A DNA stretch of 64,000 nt from Alphaproteobacteria bacterium. Lineage in GTDB: Bacteria; Pseudomonadota; Alphaproteobacteria; CACIAM-22H2. The stretch covers positions 62,001 through 126,000 of the forward strand of contig WGNX01000002.1 of NCBI GenBank assembly GCA_016124335.1. The letters run 5' to 3'. Below, one piece after another: positions 1-10,367 of this stretch (its first letter is position 1; each line of letters begins with the position of its first letter). The translations under genes and the position numbers were made by a program. The notes under the pieces were generated by a model. The model made no database searches. It was not told the DNA's origin and was given only the letters and a program-made list of their open reading frames with translations.

Positions 1-444
1 CTCGCCGGTGCACCGGGCGAGTGCGAATACATCCTCGAACGACAGATCGGCCACCTTCTGCGGCGTGCCCACCAGCGCCACGTGGCCCAATTCGAGCGCG
101 AAGTCGGCGATCTCGACCTCACGCCTACGCAGTTCGCTGCACTGGCAAAGATCAGCGAACGCGGCGAGGTTTCGCAGAACCTGCTTGGCCGCCTGACCGC
201 GATGGACCCCGCTACGATCCAGGGCGTGATCCAGCGCCTGATGGCGCGCGGCCTCATCGACCGCCGGCCCGACCCCAATGACCGGCGCGCGACGCTGCTG
301 CGCCTTAGCGAAGCCGGCAACACGCTCGCCTGCGAGGCGATCCGGCGCGCGCACGGCGTATCGGATGCGGTGCTGACGCCGCTTGCGCCGGACGAGCGCA
401 CGCAACTCACCGCATTGCTGCGAAAGCTCACGGACCTCGCATGA
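1..444 (+). CDS. MarR-family transcriptional regulator (5' end outside window)
   Basis: The reading frame is open from base 1, so the start lies upstream; a GTG at 82 falls inside the conserved part and is unlikely to be the real start. The visible 147 residues hold the MarR winged helix: a first helix ending near ILERQIGHLLRRAHQRH, the LTPTQFAALAKI helix, the recognition region around DPATIQGVIQRLMARGLI and the wing RRPDPNDRRATLLRLSEAG. MarR proteins are dimeric repressors that often respond to aromatic or lipophilic ligands. The TGA stop overlaps the next ATG as ATGA, so it is translationally coupled to the flavoprotein and probably regulates this operon. The ligand cannot be read from the sequence. 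Confidence 0.85.
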   Translation, partial: LAGAPGECEYILERQIGHLLRRAHQRHVAQFEREVGDLDLTPTQFAALAKISERGEVSQNLLGRLTAMDPATIQGVIQRLMARGLIDRRPDPNDRRATLLRLSEAGNTLACEAIRRAHGVSDAVLTPLAPDERTQLTALLRKLTDLA

Positions 445-3400
445 ACCTCGCCTTCGGCCATGTCTTCGCCGATCTCTACGATCGGTCGAAGCTCGCGCTA
501 CTCGACAGCCGCTTCCTCGATGCGCTGAAGGAGGCCGACGCGCCGCTTCACGACCGCCTGATGGCGGCGCGCGCCGAACCCGATGCGCTCGCCGCAAAGG
601 ACGAAGGCAATCTGCTCGTCGACCTTGGCCCGCATGTCGAGGCGTTCCTTGCGCAGCTCTTCGGGATCGGCGCCGAGGCCGAGGCGCTGGCGCGCCGCAC
701 GCATGCGCTGTCGCCGCTCTACGCGGTCAAGCGGCTGTTCGTGCAGCGCCGCGCCGCGAAGGCCGCGAAAGCCGAAGCGCTTGCGGGCTTCGATCCTTCC
801 GCGATGGACGCGCTGCTGGGGCCGGACTGGACGGAGCTGAAATTCGCCGAAGCCGTGACGGCCTGGGAAAAGGACGAGGCGGCAAACGCCGGCAGGCTTG
901 CCCTCGCGCTGGACTATGCCGGCTGGGCGCTTGTCACCGAGGCGGGCCGTGCGCGCCACGGCAAGGGCGTGCTGTTCCGCCAGCCGCACAAGCTCGACCC
1001 GATGAACTACATCGCGCTGGAAACCGTCGAGATCGACGGCGTGCGCATGCAGCACCTGCCCAAACACGACTGGCGGCCCCGCGACGGGTTCGCGTTGACC
1101 GATGCGGGCATGGATCTCGAGCGCGCGCTCGACCAGGCGAATTACTGCATCTGGTGCCACGCGCAGGGCAAGGACTCGTGCTCGAAGGGCCTCAAGGACA
1201 AGAAGACAGGCGCGTTCCAGAAGACCATGTTCGGCGTCAATCTCGCGGGCTGCCCGCTCGAGGAAAAAATCTCCGAGATGCACCAGCTGAAGTCCAACGG
1301 CTTCGCGCTGGGTGCCTTCGCCACGATCCTCGTCGACAACCCGATGGTGGCCGCCACGGGCCACCGCATCTGCAACGACTGCATGAAGGCCTGCATCTAC
1401 CAGAAGCAGGACCCGGTCGACATTCCGCAGGCCGAAACGCGCATCCTCAAGGACGTGCTTTCGCTGCCGTGGGGTTTCGAGGTCTATTCGCTGCTGACGC
1501 GCTGGAACCCGCTCAACATCCGCCGCCCGTTGCCGCGCCCGGATACCGGCCGCAAGGTGCTGATCGTCGGGCTTGGTCCCGCCGGCTACACGCTAGCCCA
1601 CCACCTGATGAACGATGGCCACGCGGTTGCGGCCATTGACGGGCTCAAGATCGAGCCGCTGCCGGAAGACGTATCGGGCGTGCGCGCGGACGGCGCACGC
1701 GTGCCGTTCAAGCCGGTACGCGATGCAAGCGAGCTGTTCGAGAATCTCGACGAGCGGGTGCTGGCGGGTTTCGGCGGTGTCGCCGAATACGGAATCACCG
1801 TCCGCTGGGACAAGAACTTCCTGAAGGTCATCCGCCTGCTGCTGGAGCGGCGCGCGGAATTCGCGATGTACGGCGGCGTGCGTTTCGGCGGCACGCTGAC
1901 GCTTGATGACGCCTTCGCGATGGGCTTCGACCATGTGGCGCTGTGCATGGGGGCCGGCCGCCCGACGATCATCGACATGGAAAACGGCTTGGCGCGCGGC
2001 GTGCGGCAGGCCTCCGATTTCCTGATGGCGTTGCAGCTGACGGGTGCGGCCAAGAAAGATTCGCTTGCCAATCTCCAGATCCGCCTGCCGGTTGTCGTGA
2101 TCGGCGGCGGGCTCACCGCCATCGATACGGCAACCGAATCGCTTGCCTACTATGTCCGCCAGGTCGAGAAGTTCGCCGCGCGCTACGACACGCTCGTCGC
2201 CGAACGGGGCGAGGCGACCGTTCGCGCGCGCTGGTCGGCCGAGGACGCCGAGATCGCGTCGGAATTCCTCGTCCACGCGCGTGCGATCGCGACGGAGCGC
2301 GAGCAGGCCGCCGCGGTTGACCGCGCCCCGGATTTTGCACCCCTGCTCGAGCGCTGGGGCGGCGCCACCATTGCCTATCGCCGCCGGCTGGTCGATGCGC
2401 CCTCCTATACGCTCAACCACGAGGAAGTGGCCAAGGCGCTGGAAGAAGGCGTGCGCTTCGCCGAAGGCCTGACGCCCGTGGCGGTCGAGATCGACGGATA
2501 CGGGGCGGCCAAGGCGCTCAAGGTCAAGGATGGCGAGGGCAACGCGCGCACGCTGCCCGCGCGTTCGATCCTCGTTGCCGCCGGCACGCAACCCAATACG
2601 GTGCTGGCGCGCGAAACACCCGACCGGATCAAGCTGCACGGCAAGTATTTCGCGGCCGTCGACGAGGATGGCAATCCGGTCGAGCCGGAACGGCAGACGT
2701 CAAAGCCCGCGATCTCCAACGTTCTGATGGTGGTGGGCGACATGGCCGGTCGCGCCAGCTTCTTCGGCGACCTGCATCCGTCCTATTTTGGCAATGTCGT
2801 GAAGGCGATGGGCTCGGCCAAGCAGGGCTATCCCGTCGTCACGCGCGCGCTTTTCAAACGCCCCGCATCGGACGTGAAATGGACCGACCTGCGCGCGCGG
2901 CTCGACGGCGATCTGCGTGCGACGGTCGATGCGGTCAACCGGTTGACGCCCACGATCATCGAGATCGTGGTCAAGGCACCGCAGGCCGCGCGAAATTTCA
3001 GGCCGGGGCAGTTCTATCGATTGCAGAACTACGAAGCTTTCGCGCGTCGCGTCGACGGCACGGTGCTGGCGATGGAAGGCCTTGCGATGACCGGTGCATG
3101 GACCGATCCCGAACGCGGACTCGTCGCGGCGATCGCGCTGGAGATGGGCGGCTCGTCCGACCTGTGCGCCGGGCTGAAACCGGGCGAACCCGTCGTGATG
3201 ATGGGCCCGACGGGCGCGCCGACCGAAACGCCCTCGGGCGAGACTGTGGCGCTGGTGGGCGGCGGGCTCGGCAACGCGGTGCTGTTCTCGATCGGGGCTG
3301 CCCTGCGCAAGGCCGGATCGAAAGTCGTCTATTTCGCCGGCTACAAGAAGATCCAGGACCGTTACAAGGTCGAGCAGATCGAGGCGGCGGCCGACGTCGT

Positions 3401-3893
3401 CGTCTGGTGCTGCGACGAGGCGCCCGGTTTCAAGCCGGGCCGCACGCAGGACAAGAGCTTCGTGGGCAACATCGTCGCGGCGATGAACGCCTACGCGACC
3501 GGCGCGTTGGGTGACCAGCCGGTACGCCTGCAGGATGCCGACCGCATGATCGCGATCGGCTCGGACCGGATGATGGATGCGGTGGGCCGCGCGCGCCACG
3601 GGCTGCTGAAGCCGTGCGTCAAGCCCGGCCACCAGGCGATCGGCTCGATCAACTCGCCCATGCAATGCATGATGAAGGAAATCTGCGCGCAGTGCCTTCA
3701 GCCGCACCGCGACCCCGAAACGGGCAAGCAGACGGTCGTGTTCTCCTGCTTCAATCAGGATCAGGACCTCGACCGCGTGGATTTCGCGGCGCTGTCTTCC
3801 CGCCTCGGGCAGAACGCGCTGCAGGAAAAACTCGCCGCGCTGTGGATCGATCGCGCGCTCAAGCGCCTCGACCTGCGCGCGGCGGCCGAATAG
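441..3893 (+). CDS. Large Fe-S/FAD/NAD(P) oxidoreductase (GltD-like core with PyrK-like C-terminal part)
   Basis: This 1150-residue soluble enzyme looks like a fused electron-transfer protein. An N-terminal region of about 360 residues carries two cysteine clusters (C236, C239, C247 and C311, C314, C318) resembling the iron-sulfur domain of glutamate synthase small subunits. A two-dinucleotide flavoprotein core follows, with GLGPAG near residue 377 and GGGLTAIDTATE near 554. From about residue 815 there is a ferredoxin-reductase/PyrK-like part with FRPGQFYRLQN and a C-terminal cysteine set (C1076, C1082, C1085 and one near 1104) like the 2Fe-2S site of dihydroorotate dehydrogenase electron-transfer subunits. 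The start overlaps the MarR stop, and an ABC importer follows within 50 bases. The physiological substrate is unknown. Confidence 0.75.
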   Translation: MNLAFGHVFADLYDRSKLALLDSRFLDALKEADAPLHDRLMAARAEPDALAAKDEGNLLVDLGPHVEAFLAQLFGIGAEAEALARRTHALSPLYAVKRLFVQRRAAKAAKAEALAGFDPSAMDALLGPDWTELKFAEAVTAWEKDEAANAGRLALALDYAGWALVTEAGRARHGKGVLFRQPHKLDPMNYIALETVEIDGVRMQHLPKHDWRPRDGFALTDAGMDLERALDQANYCIWCHAQGKDSCSKGLKDKKTGAFQKTMFGVNLAGCPLEEKISEMHQLKSNGFALGAFATILVDNPMVAATGHRICNDCMKACIYQKQDPVDIPQAETRILKDVLSLPWGFEVYSLLTRWNPLNIRRPLPRPDTGRKVLIVGLGPAGYTLAHHLMNDGHAVAAIDGLKIEPLPEDVSGVRADGARVPFKPVRDASELFENLDERVLAGFGGVAEYGITVRWDKNFLKVIRLLLERRAEFAMYGGVRFGGTLTLDDAFAMGFDHVALCMGAGRPTIIDMENGLARGVRQASDFLMALQLTGAAKKDSLANLQIRLPVVVIGGGLTAIDTATESLAYYVRQVEKFAARYDTLVAERGEATVRARWSAEDAEIASEFLVHARAIATEREQAAAVDRAPDFAPLLERWGGATIAYRRRLVDAPSYTLNHEEVAKALEEGVRFAEGLTPVAVEIDGYGAAKALKVKDGEGNARTLPARSILVAAGTQPNTVLARETPDRIKLHGKYFAAVDEDGNPVEPERQTSKPAISNVLMVVGDMAGRASFFGDLHPSYFGNVVKAMGSAKQGYPVVTRALFKRPASDVKWTDLRARLDGDLRATVDAVNRLTPTIIEIVVKAPQAARNFRPGQFYRLQNYEAFARRVDGTVLAMEGLAMTGAWTDPERGLVAAIALEMGGSSDLCAGLKPGEPVVMMGPTGAPTETPSGETVALVGGGLGNAVLFSIGAALRKAGSKVVYFAGYKKIQDRYKVEQIEAAADVVVWCCDEAPGFKPGRTQDKSFVGNIVAAMNAYATGALGDQPVRLQDADRMIAIGSDRMMDAVGRARHGLLKPCVKPGHQAIGSINSPMQCMMKEICAQCLQPHRDPETGKQTVVFSCFNQDQDLDRVDFAALSSRLGQNALQEKLAALWIDRALKRLDLRAAAE

Positions 3894-3942
3894 ACAGGAA
3901 CGCGTCCCCCGTTCCGCAACCGACCGCAAGGAGCACCGAGCG

Positions 3943-5163
3943 ATGTCGAACGCGAACATGCCAAAGCTGCCGGCCCGCCGGGCGTTGATCGCGGCAATCG
4001 CCGCTTTTGCGCTTCCGGGCGTCGCACTGGCGCAGGAGCCGATCAAGATCGGCGAGATGAACTCGTATAAGATCTTCGCGGCGTTCCTCGAGCCCTACAA
4101 GAAGGGCATGGAGCTGGCCGTTGACGAGATCAACGCGGCCGGCGGCGTGCTGGGCCGCAAGATCGAGATCGTCAGCCGCGACGACAACGGCCAGCCGGCC
4201 GATGCCGTGCGCGTGGCCGAAGAACTTCTGACGCGCGAGAAGGCGGCCTTCCTCATCGGAACCTTCCCGTCGAACGTGGGTCTTGCCGTCGCGAGTTTCG
4301 CCAAGGAACGCAAGGTGCTGTTCATCGCGGCCGAACCGCTGACCGACAAGATCGTCTGGGATCAGGGCAACCGCTACACGTTCCGCCTGCGGGCATCGAC
4401 CTATATGCAGACCGCCATGCTGGTGCCGGAAGCCACCAAGCGCCCGCACAAGCGCTGGGCGATCGTCTATCCCAACTACGAATACGGGCAGGCGGCGACG
4501 GCGGCCTTCAAGCAGCTCATCAAGCAGAAGCAGCCCGATGCCGAATTCGTCGTCGAGCAGGCCACGCCGCTCGGGCGCATCGAGGCAGGCCCGGTCGCCG
4601 ATGCCATCGCGGCCGCCAGGCCCGATGCGATCTTCTCCTCGCTGTTCGGTGCCGATCTCGCCAAGTTCGTACGCGAAGGCACCACGCGCGGCATCTTCAA
4701 GGGCGTGGACGTGTTCAACCTTCTGGGCGGCGAGCCCGAGTATCTCGATCCGCTGAAGGACGAGGCCCCGCAGGGATGGGTCGTCACCGGCTATCCCTGG
4801 CAGGATATCGCCACGCCTGAACACGCGAAGTTCCGCAACGCCTATCAGGCGAAGTTCCACGACTATCCGCGCCTTGGCTCGGTCGTCGGCTATTCGGTCG
4901 TGCACAGTGCGGCCGCCGCGATCCGCAAGGCCGGTTCGCTCGACAGCGAGAAGCTTGTTGCCGCGATGAAGGGCCTGATGCATTCCACGCCGTTCGGCAA
5001 CATCACCTACCGGCCGCAGGACAACCAGTCGACGATGGGGGCCTATGTGGGGAAGATCGGGCTGCGCGACGGCAAGGGCGTGATGGTCGATTGGCACTAT
5101 GCCGACGGTGCGGCCTATCTGCCGTCGGACGCGGAAGTCGCGAAGATACGCCCGGCCGAATAG
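3943..5163 (+). CDS. ABC transporter periplasmic substrate-binding protein (LivK type)
   Basis: The 406-residue product starts with a Sec signal peptide (arginine-rich start, hydrophobic stretch, cleavage expected after GVALA) and continues as a type I periplasmic binding protein: IKIGEMNSYK at the mature start, GMELAVDEINAAGGVLGRKI, then the hinge and C-terminal lobe with GYSVVHSAAAAIRKAGS. This family delivers branched-chain amino acids, amides, aromatic acids or similar ligands to Liv-type importers. The ATG at 3943 is preceded by AAGGAG. It lies 49 bases after the flavoprotein and directly before the permease, so it belongs to the same operon. Ligand identity is not visible. Confidence 0.9.
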   Translation: MSNANMPKLPARRALIAAIAAFALPGVALAQEPIKIGEMNSYKIFAAFLEPYKKGMELAVDEINAAGGVLGRKIEIVSRDDNGQPADAVRVAEELLTREKAAFLIGTFPSNVGLAVASFAKERKVLFIAAEPLTDKIVWDQGNRYTFRLRASTYMQTAMLVPEATKRPHKRWAIVYPNYEYGQAATAAFKQLIKQKQPDAEFVVEQATPLGRIEAGPVADAIAAARPDAIFSSLFGADLAKFVREGTTRGIFKGVDVFNLLGGEPEYLDPLKDEAPQGWVVTGYPWQDIATPEHAKFRNAYQAKFHDYPRLGSVVGYSVVHSAAAAIRKAGSLDSEKLVAAMKGLMHSTPFGNITYRPQDNQSTMGAYVGKIGLRDGKGVMVDWHYADGAAYLPSDAEVAKIRPAE

Positions 5164-5182
5164 GCGGGGTACGCGCCGCATC

Positions 5183-7063
5183 GTGGCGAACTTCGTCGTC
5201 CAGTTCCTGAACGGGCTTGCTGGCGCGTCGTCGCTGTTTCTTGTCGCCGCGGGGCTGTCGCTGATCTTCGGCGTCAGCCGGATCGTGAATTTCGCCCACG
5301 GTTCGCTCTACATGCTCGGCATGTATCTGGCGTGGAGCCTCACCGAGGCCTTCGGACGCGGCTCGGCGTTCGGCTTCTGGGGGGCGGTTGTTGTCGCGGC
5401 ACTCGGCGTCGGGCTTGCCGGTGCGGCGATCGAGGTCCTTGTGCTGCGGCGCATCTACCGCGCGCCCGAGATGTTCCAGCTGCTGGCGACGTTCGCGCTC
5501 GTGCTTGTCCTCAAGGATGCCGCGCTCCGGTTCTGGGGTGCGGAGGATCTTCTGGGGCCGCGCGCACCGGGCCTGCGTGGTGCCGTCGATGTCCTTGGCC
5601 TCCGCGTTCCGGAATACGACCTGTTCCTGACCGCCGTTGGCCCGGCCGTGCTTTTCCTGCTGTGGCTTCTCGTCAACCGGACCCGGTTCGGAACCCTGCT
5701 GCGCGCGTCGAGCGAAAATCGCGACATGGTCTCTGCATTGGGCGTCGATCAGGCGAAGCTGTTCACGGCCGTGTTCTTCCTCGGCTCGCTGCTCGCGGGT
5801 CTCGGTGGCGCGCTCCAGCTGCCGCGCGAGCCGGCGCAACTTGCCATCGACCTGCCGATCATCGCCGATGCGTTCGTCGTCGTCGTCGTGGGCGGCATGG
5901 GGTCGATCGGGGGCGCGTTCGTCGCCGCACTTCTCATCGCCGAGGCGAAGGCGATGTGCATCGCGCTTGGCGACGTCGAAATCCTCGGCGCCGTCGTTTC
6001 GTTCAGCAAGCTCACGCTCGCGGTGGAATTCGTCGTCATGGCCGTCGTGCTCGTGCTGCGGCCATGGGGCCTTGCCGGTCGCCCGCCGGTATCCGTCGAG
6101 GGGCAGGGGGCTGCAGCCCCGCCGCTGGCGCCGCCGGGCATGCTGTTCTGGCCGACGGCCGGTCTTGCCTTGATGGCCGTCGCCTTCGCGCCATTGGGCG
6201 GGGATGGTTATGCGCTCGTCCTGCTGATCGATATTTCGGTCTTCGCGCTGTTCGCTGTTTCGCTGCATGTCCTGATGGGGCCGGCCGGGCTCGTGTCGTT
6301 CGGCCATGCGGCCTATTTCGGGCTTGGCGCATATTCCGCCGCACTGGTCTTCCTCAAGCTGGGTTGGCCGTTTCCGGCGGCCCTTGCGGCGGCGTTTGCC
6401 GGAGGCGGGGTGTTCGCGCTGCTGTTCGGCTGGTTCTGCGTGCGGCTGTCAGGCGTTTATCTTGCGATGCTCACGCTCGCGTTCGCGCAGATCGCGTGGT
6501 CGGTCGTCCATCAGTGGGACGAATTCACCGGCGGATCGAACGGCCTGATCGGCGTTTGGCCGCCGGAAGCGCTGAAGGACCGCACGCTCTTTTTCTGGGC
6601 GGTCCTGGCACCGTGCGCGGCCGGGATCGGGCTCATGTGGCGCGTTGTCCATGCGCCGTTCGGCCTTGCCTTGCGAGCTGCGCGCGACAACGAGCTGCGC
6701 GCGGCCGCCATCGGGATCGACGCCCGGAAGATCCGGTGGATCGCGTTTGCGGCCGCTGGCGCGCTGGCGGGTCTTGCCGGCGGGCTTTTCGCCTTCTCGA
6801 AGGGCAGCGTTTCGCCCGAAGCGATGGGCGTGGCGCGCTCGGTCGACGGGCTGGTCATGGTGCTGCTGGGCGGCGTCAACACGTTGGCCGGCGCCGTCGC
6901 GGGCGCAGCCGGCTTCACGCTGCTCCAGGACGAACTTGCACGATCGACCGACTATTGGCGTGCGGCCCTGGGTGCGACGATCCTTGCACTGGTGCTCGCG
7001 TTTCCCGAAGGGATCGTTGGCGCGTTCAAGCGGGGCGGGCGCCGCGCGGGCAGCGTCCGATGA
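5183..7063 (+). CDS. Fused ABC permease (LivH-LivM in one chain)
   Basis: The 626-residue inner-membrane protein joins both Liv-type permease subunits. Residues about 1-295 are LivH-like (LSLIFGVSRIVNFAHGSLYMLG near the start, VVVGGMGSIGGAFVAALL near the end) and about 310-626 are LivM-like (GPAGLVSFGHAAYFGLGAYSA, LTLAFAQIAWSV, LLGGVNTLAGAVAG). I chose the GTG at 5183, 19 bases after the binding-protein stop, because upstream residues overlap that gene and are not hydrophobic. Its stop overlaps the ATPase start as ATGA, so the two are coupled. Fused LivHM permeases are known but less common than separate subunits. Confidence 0.85.
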   Translation: MANFVVQFLNGLAGASSLFLVAAGLSLIFGVSRIVNFAHGSLYMLGMYLAWSLTEAFGRGSAFGFWGAVVVAALGVGLAGAAIEVLVLRRIYRAPEMFQLLATFALVLVLKDAALRFWGAEDLLGPRAPGLRGAVDVLGLRVPEYDLFLTAVGPAVLFLLWLLVNRTRFGTLLRASSENRDMVSALGVDQAKLFTAVFFLGSLLAGLGGALQLPREPAQLAIDLPIIADAFVVVVVGGMGSIGGAFVAALLIAEAKAMCIALGDVEILGAVVSFSKLTLAVEFVVMAVVLVLRPWGLAGRPPVSVEGQGAAAPPLAPPGMLFWPTAGLALMAVAFAPLGGDGYALVLLIDISVFALFAVSLHVLMGPAGLVSFGHAAYFGLGAYSAALVFLKLGWPFPAALAAAFAGGGVFALLFGWFCVRLSGVYLAMLTLAFAQIAWSVVHQWDEFTGGSNGLIGVWPPEALKDRTLFFWAVLAPCAAGIGLMWRVVHAPFGLALRAARDNELRAAAIGIDARKIRWIAFAAAGALAGLAGGLFAFSKGSVSPEAMGVARSVDGLVMVLLGGVNTLAGAVAGAAGFTLLQDELARSTDYWRAALGATILALVLAFPEGIVGAFKRGGRRAGSVR

Positions 7064-7818
7064 GCCTGTTCGCGGTTGACGGCCTCTCGAAATCCTTCGG
7101 CGGCGTGCGCGCCGTGCGCGAGGTCGGGTTCGGGCTCGACGCGGGTGAAATGCTGGCGCTGATCGGCCCGAACGGTGCGGGCAAGAGCACGTGCTTCAAC
7201 GTCCTGACCGGCCAGCTTGCGCCCGACGTCGGCCGCGTGACGTTTGACGGCCATGCGATCACAGGTCTGTCGCCGCAGGCAATCTGGCGGCTCGGGATCG
7301 GGCGCACGTTCCAGATCGCCGCGACATTCCGTTCGTTGACGGTGCGCGAAAATGTCGAGACGGCACTGCTGTCGCGCGCGGGCGGGCTTCGCGGGTTCTG
7401 GCGACCGGCCGCCGGCCGGGTCGGCGCGCAAGCAGGGGCGTTGCTGGCGCGCGTGGGCATCGCCGGGCTTTCCGCGCGCGTGTGCGGCACGCTCGCCTAC
7501 GGCGATTTGAAACGGGTCGAACTGGCGCTGGCCTTGGCCGGGCAGCCGCGTCTGCTGCTGATGGACGAGCCGACCGCCGGGATGGCGCCGGCCGAGCGAC
7601 GCGCGCTGATGGCGCTGGTGGCATCGCTCGCTCGCGCGGAAAAGATCGCGGTCCTGTTCACCGAGCACGACATGGAGGCGGTCTTCTCGCACGCCGATCG
7701 CGTGATCGTGCTCGACCGTGGCGCCAAGATCGCGGAAGGGCCGCCCGCCGCCATCCGCGCCGACGCGCGGGTGCGGGCGGTCTATCTGGGCAAGGACGCC
7801 GTCGAACCCCGGCGCTAG
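7060..7818 (+). CDS. ABC transporter ATP-binding protein (LivG type)
   Basis: The 252-residue ATPase has Walker A GPNGAGKST near residue 37, a Q-loop in GRTFQIA, the LivG-style signature LAYGDLKRVELA, Walker B LLLMDEPTAG and the switch histidine in TEHDMEAVF. It energises the fused permease just upstream, to which it is coupled by ATGA. Liv systems normally use two ATPases, LivG and LivF; no LivF-like gene follows here, so a second ATPase is either upstream of the window, elsewhere, or absent. The 3' end overlaps the convergent usg gene by four bases. Confidence 0.9.
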   Translation: MSLFAVDGLSKSFGGVRAVREVGFGLDAGEMLALIGPNGAGKSTCFNVLTGQLAPDVGRVTFDGHAITGLSPQAIWRLGIGRTFQIAATFRSLTVRENVETALLSRAGGLRGFWRPAAGRVGAQAGALLARVGIAGLSARVCGTLAYGDLKRVELALALAGQPRLLLMDEPTAGMAPAERRALMALVASLARAEKIAVLFTEHDMEAVFSHADRVIVLDRGAKIAEGPPAAIRADARVRAVYLGKDAVEPRR

Positions 7819-8078
7819 TGCAGGGTCAGCACGTTCGCGTTGAAGCGGAACTCGGCCGGCTTGATCAGCTCGCTGTGCGCGATGCGCACCTTGAACAGCT
7901 TGCCGTCGAGGTTCCGTTCCCAGAAATCGAGGAACTTCTTGAGCACCGGGAATTCCGGGGCGACGTCCAGATCCTGCCAGAGGTAGGTCTGCAGGAAGGC
8001 CGGATGGTCGGGCATCCGGTAGATTATTTCGGCTGTGGTAATTCGGTAGTCTTCGAGTTGGCGCGCAAAGTCGGACAT
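7815..8078 (-). CDS. Usg family protein
   Basis: A short (87-residue) soluble protein matching the alphaproteobacterial Usg family: ITTAEIIYRMPDHPAFLQTY, a WQDLD motif, FPVLKKFLDFWERNLDGKL and the C-terminal RIAHSELIKPAEFRFN stretch. The family has no established biochemical function. An ATG at 8087 also exists, but the strong AAAGGAGGG at 8089-8097 sits only two bases from it and eleven from the ATG at 8078, which I therefore prefer. It is convergent with the ABC operon and divergent from groESL. Confidence 0.8.
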   Translation of the reverse strand: MSDFARQLEDYRITTAEIIYRMPDHPAFLQTYLWQDLDVAPEFPVLKKFLDFWERNLDGKLFKVRIAHSELIKPAEFRFNANVLTLH

Positions 8079-8209
8079 GGAATGCATACCCTCCTTTCGT
8101 CAGCGTGCCGAATCTGGCCGGCACCCTTAGCTTGTCGCAAGGAATGTGCCGATTTCAACAACTATTTCAACATCTTAGTAGCCTCCCGCGGAGAGTGCTG
8201 CCAATCCCC

Positions 8210-8238
8210 TTGACGCAGTATGGCGATATCCCTATTTC
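8210..8238 (+). promoter_or_regulatory. Sigma-70-type promoter of groESL
   Basis: TTGACG at 8210-8215 and TATTTC at 8233-8238 are separated by 17 bases. Transcription would start inside the CIRCE element just downstream, the usual layout for HrcA-repressed chaperonin operons. Confidence 0.65.
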
Positions 8239-8240
8239 GC

Positions 8241-8265
8241 TGGCACTCGCTTGGGGCGAGTGCCA
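8241..8265 (+). promoter_or_regulatory. CIRCE operator (HrcA binding site)
   Basis: Inverted repeat with arms TGGCACTC (8241-8248) and GAGTGCCA (8258-8265) around a nine-base spacer, matching the CIRCE consensus arm and spacer length. It overlaps the expected transcription start and lies 23 bases before groES, so heat-labile HrcA repressor should control the operon. Confidence 0.9.
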
Positions 8266-8288
8266 ATCCAATTGGGAGACACGCACCT

Positions 8289-8606
8289 ATGAAGTTCAAA
8301 CCCCTCCATGACCGCGTTCTCGTCCGCCGCGTCGAGGAAGAGTCGAAGACCGCGGGCGGAATCATCATTCCGGACACCGCCAAGGAAAAGCCGTCGCAGG
8401 GCCAGGTCATCTCGGTTGGCCCGGGCGCCCGCAACGAGAAGGGCGACCTGATCGCGATGACGGTGAAGGCCGGCGACCGCATCCTGTTCGGCAAGTGGTC
8501 GGGCACGGAAGTGAAGATCGACGGCGAAGATCTCCTGATCATGAAGGAGAGCGACATTCTCGGCACGCTCGACGGCGCTGCCGCACCGGCCAAGAAGGCC
8601 GCCTGA
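8289..8606 (+). CDS. groES: GroES co-chaperonin
   Basis: The 105-residue product is a standard Gro[15 protein letters not shown] at the start, the mobile loop around [16 protein letters not shown], and the C-terminal [11 protein letters not shown]. It caps GroEL and takes part in ATP-driven protein folding in the cytoplasm. The ATG at 8289 was chosen over the upstream in-frame ATG at 8220 because that one lies within the promoter and CIRCE region, and GGGAGA precedes 8289. It is followed 30 bases later by groEL in one operon. A short tail AAAPAKKAA extends the usual end. Confidence 0.97.
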   Translation: MKFKPLHDRVLVRRVEEESKTAGGIIIPDTAKEKPSQGQVISVGPGARNEKGDLIAMTVKAGDRILFGKWSGTEVKIDGEDLLIMKESDILGTLDGAAAPAKKAA

Positions 8607-8618
8607 ACATCCGATTGA

Positions 8619-10265
<1,647 letters not shown>

Positions 10266-10296
10266 GCCCGATACCGACCGGCAATTTTACCGGGAA

Positions 10297-10325
10297 GGGG
10301 CCGTGCGCAAGCGCGGCCCCTTTTT
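10297..10325 (+). terminator. Rho-independent terminator of groESL
   Basis: GGGGCCG (10297-10303) pairs with CGGCCCC (10314-10320) and a run of five T follows directly. It lies about 30 bases after the groEL stop. Confidence 0.9.
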
Positions 10326-10367
10326 CTTTGGCGGCAACGAACGGCCGTTTTGCTAGCCTGTCGCACG

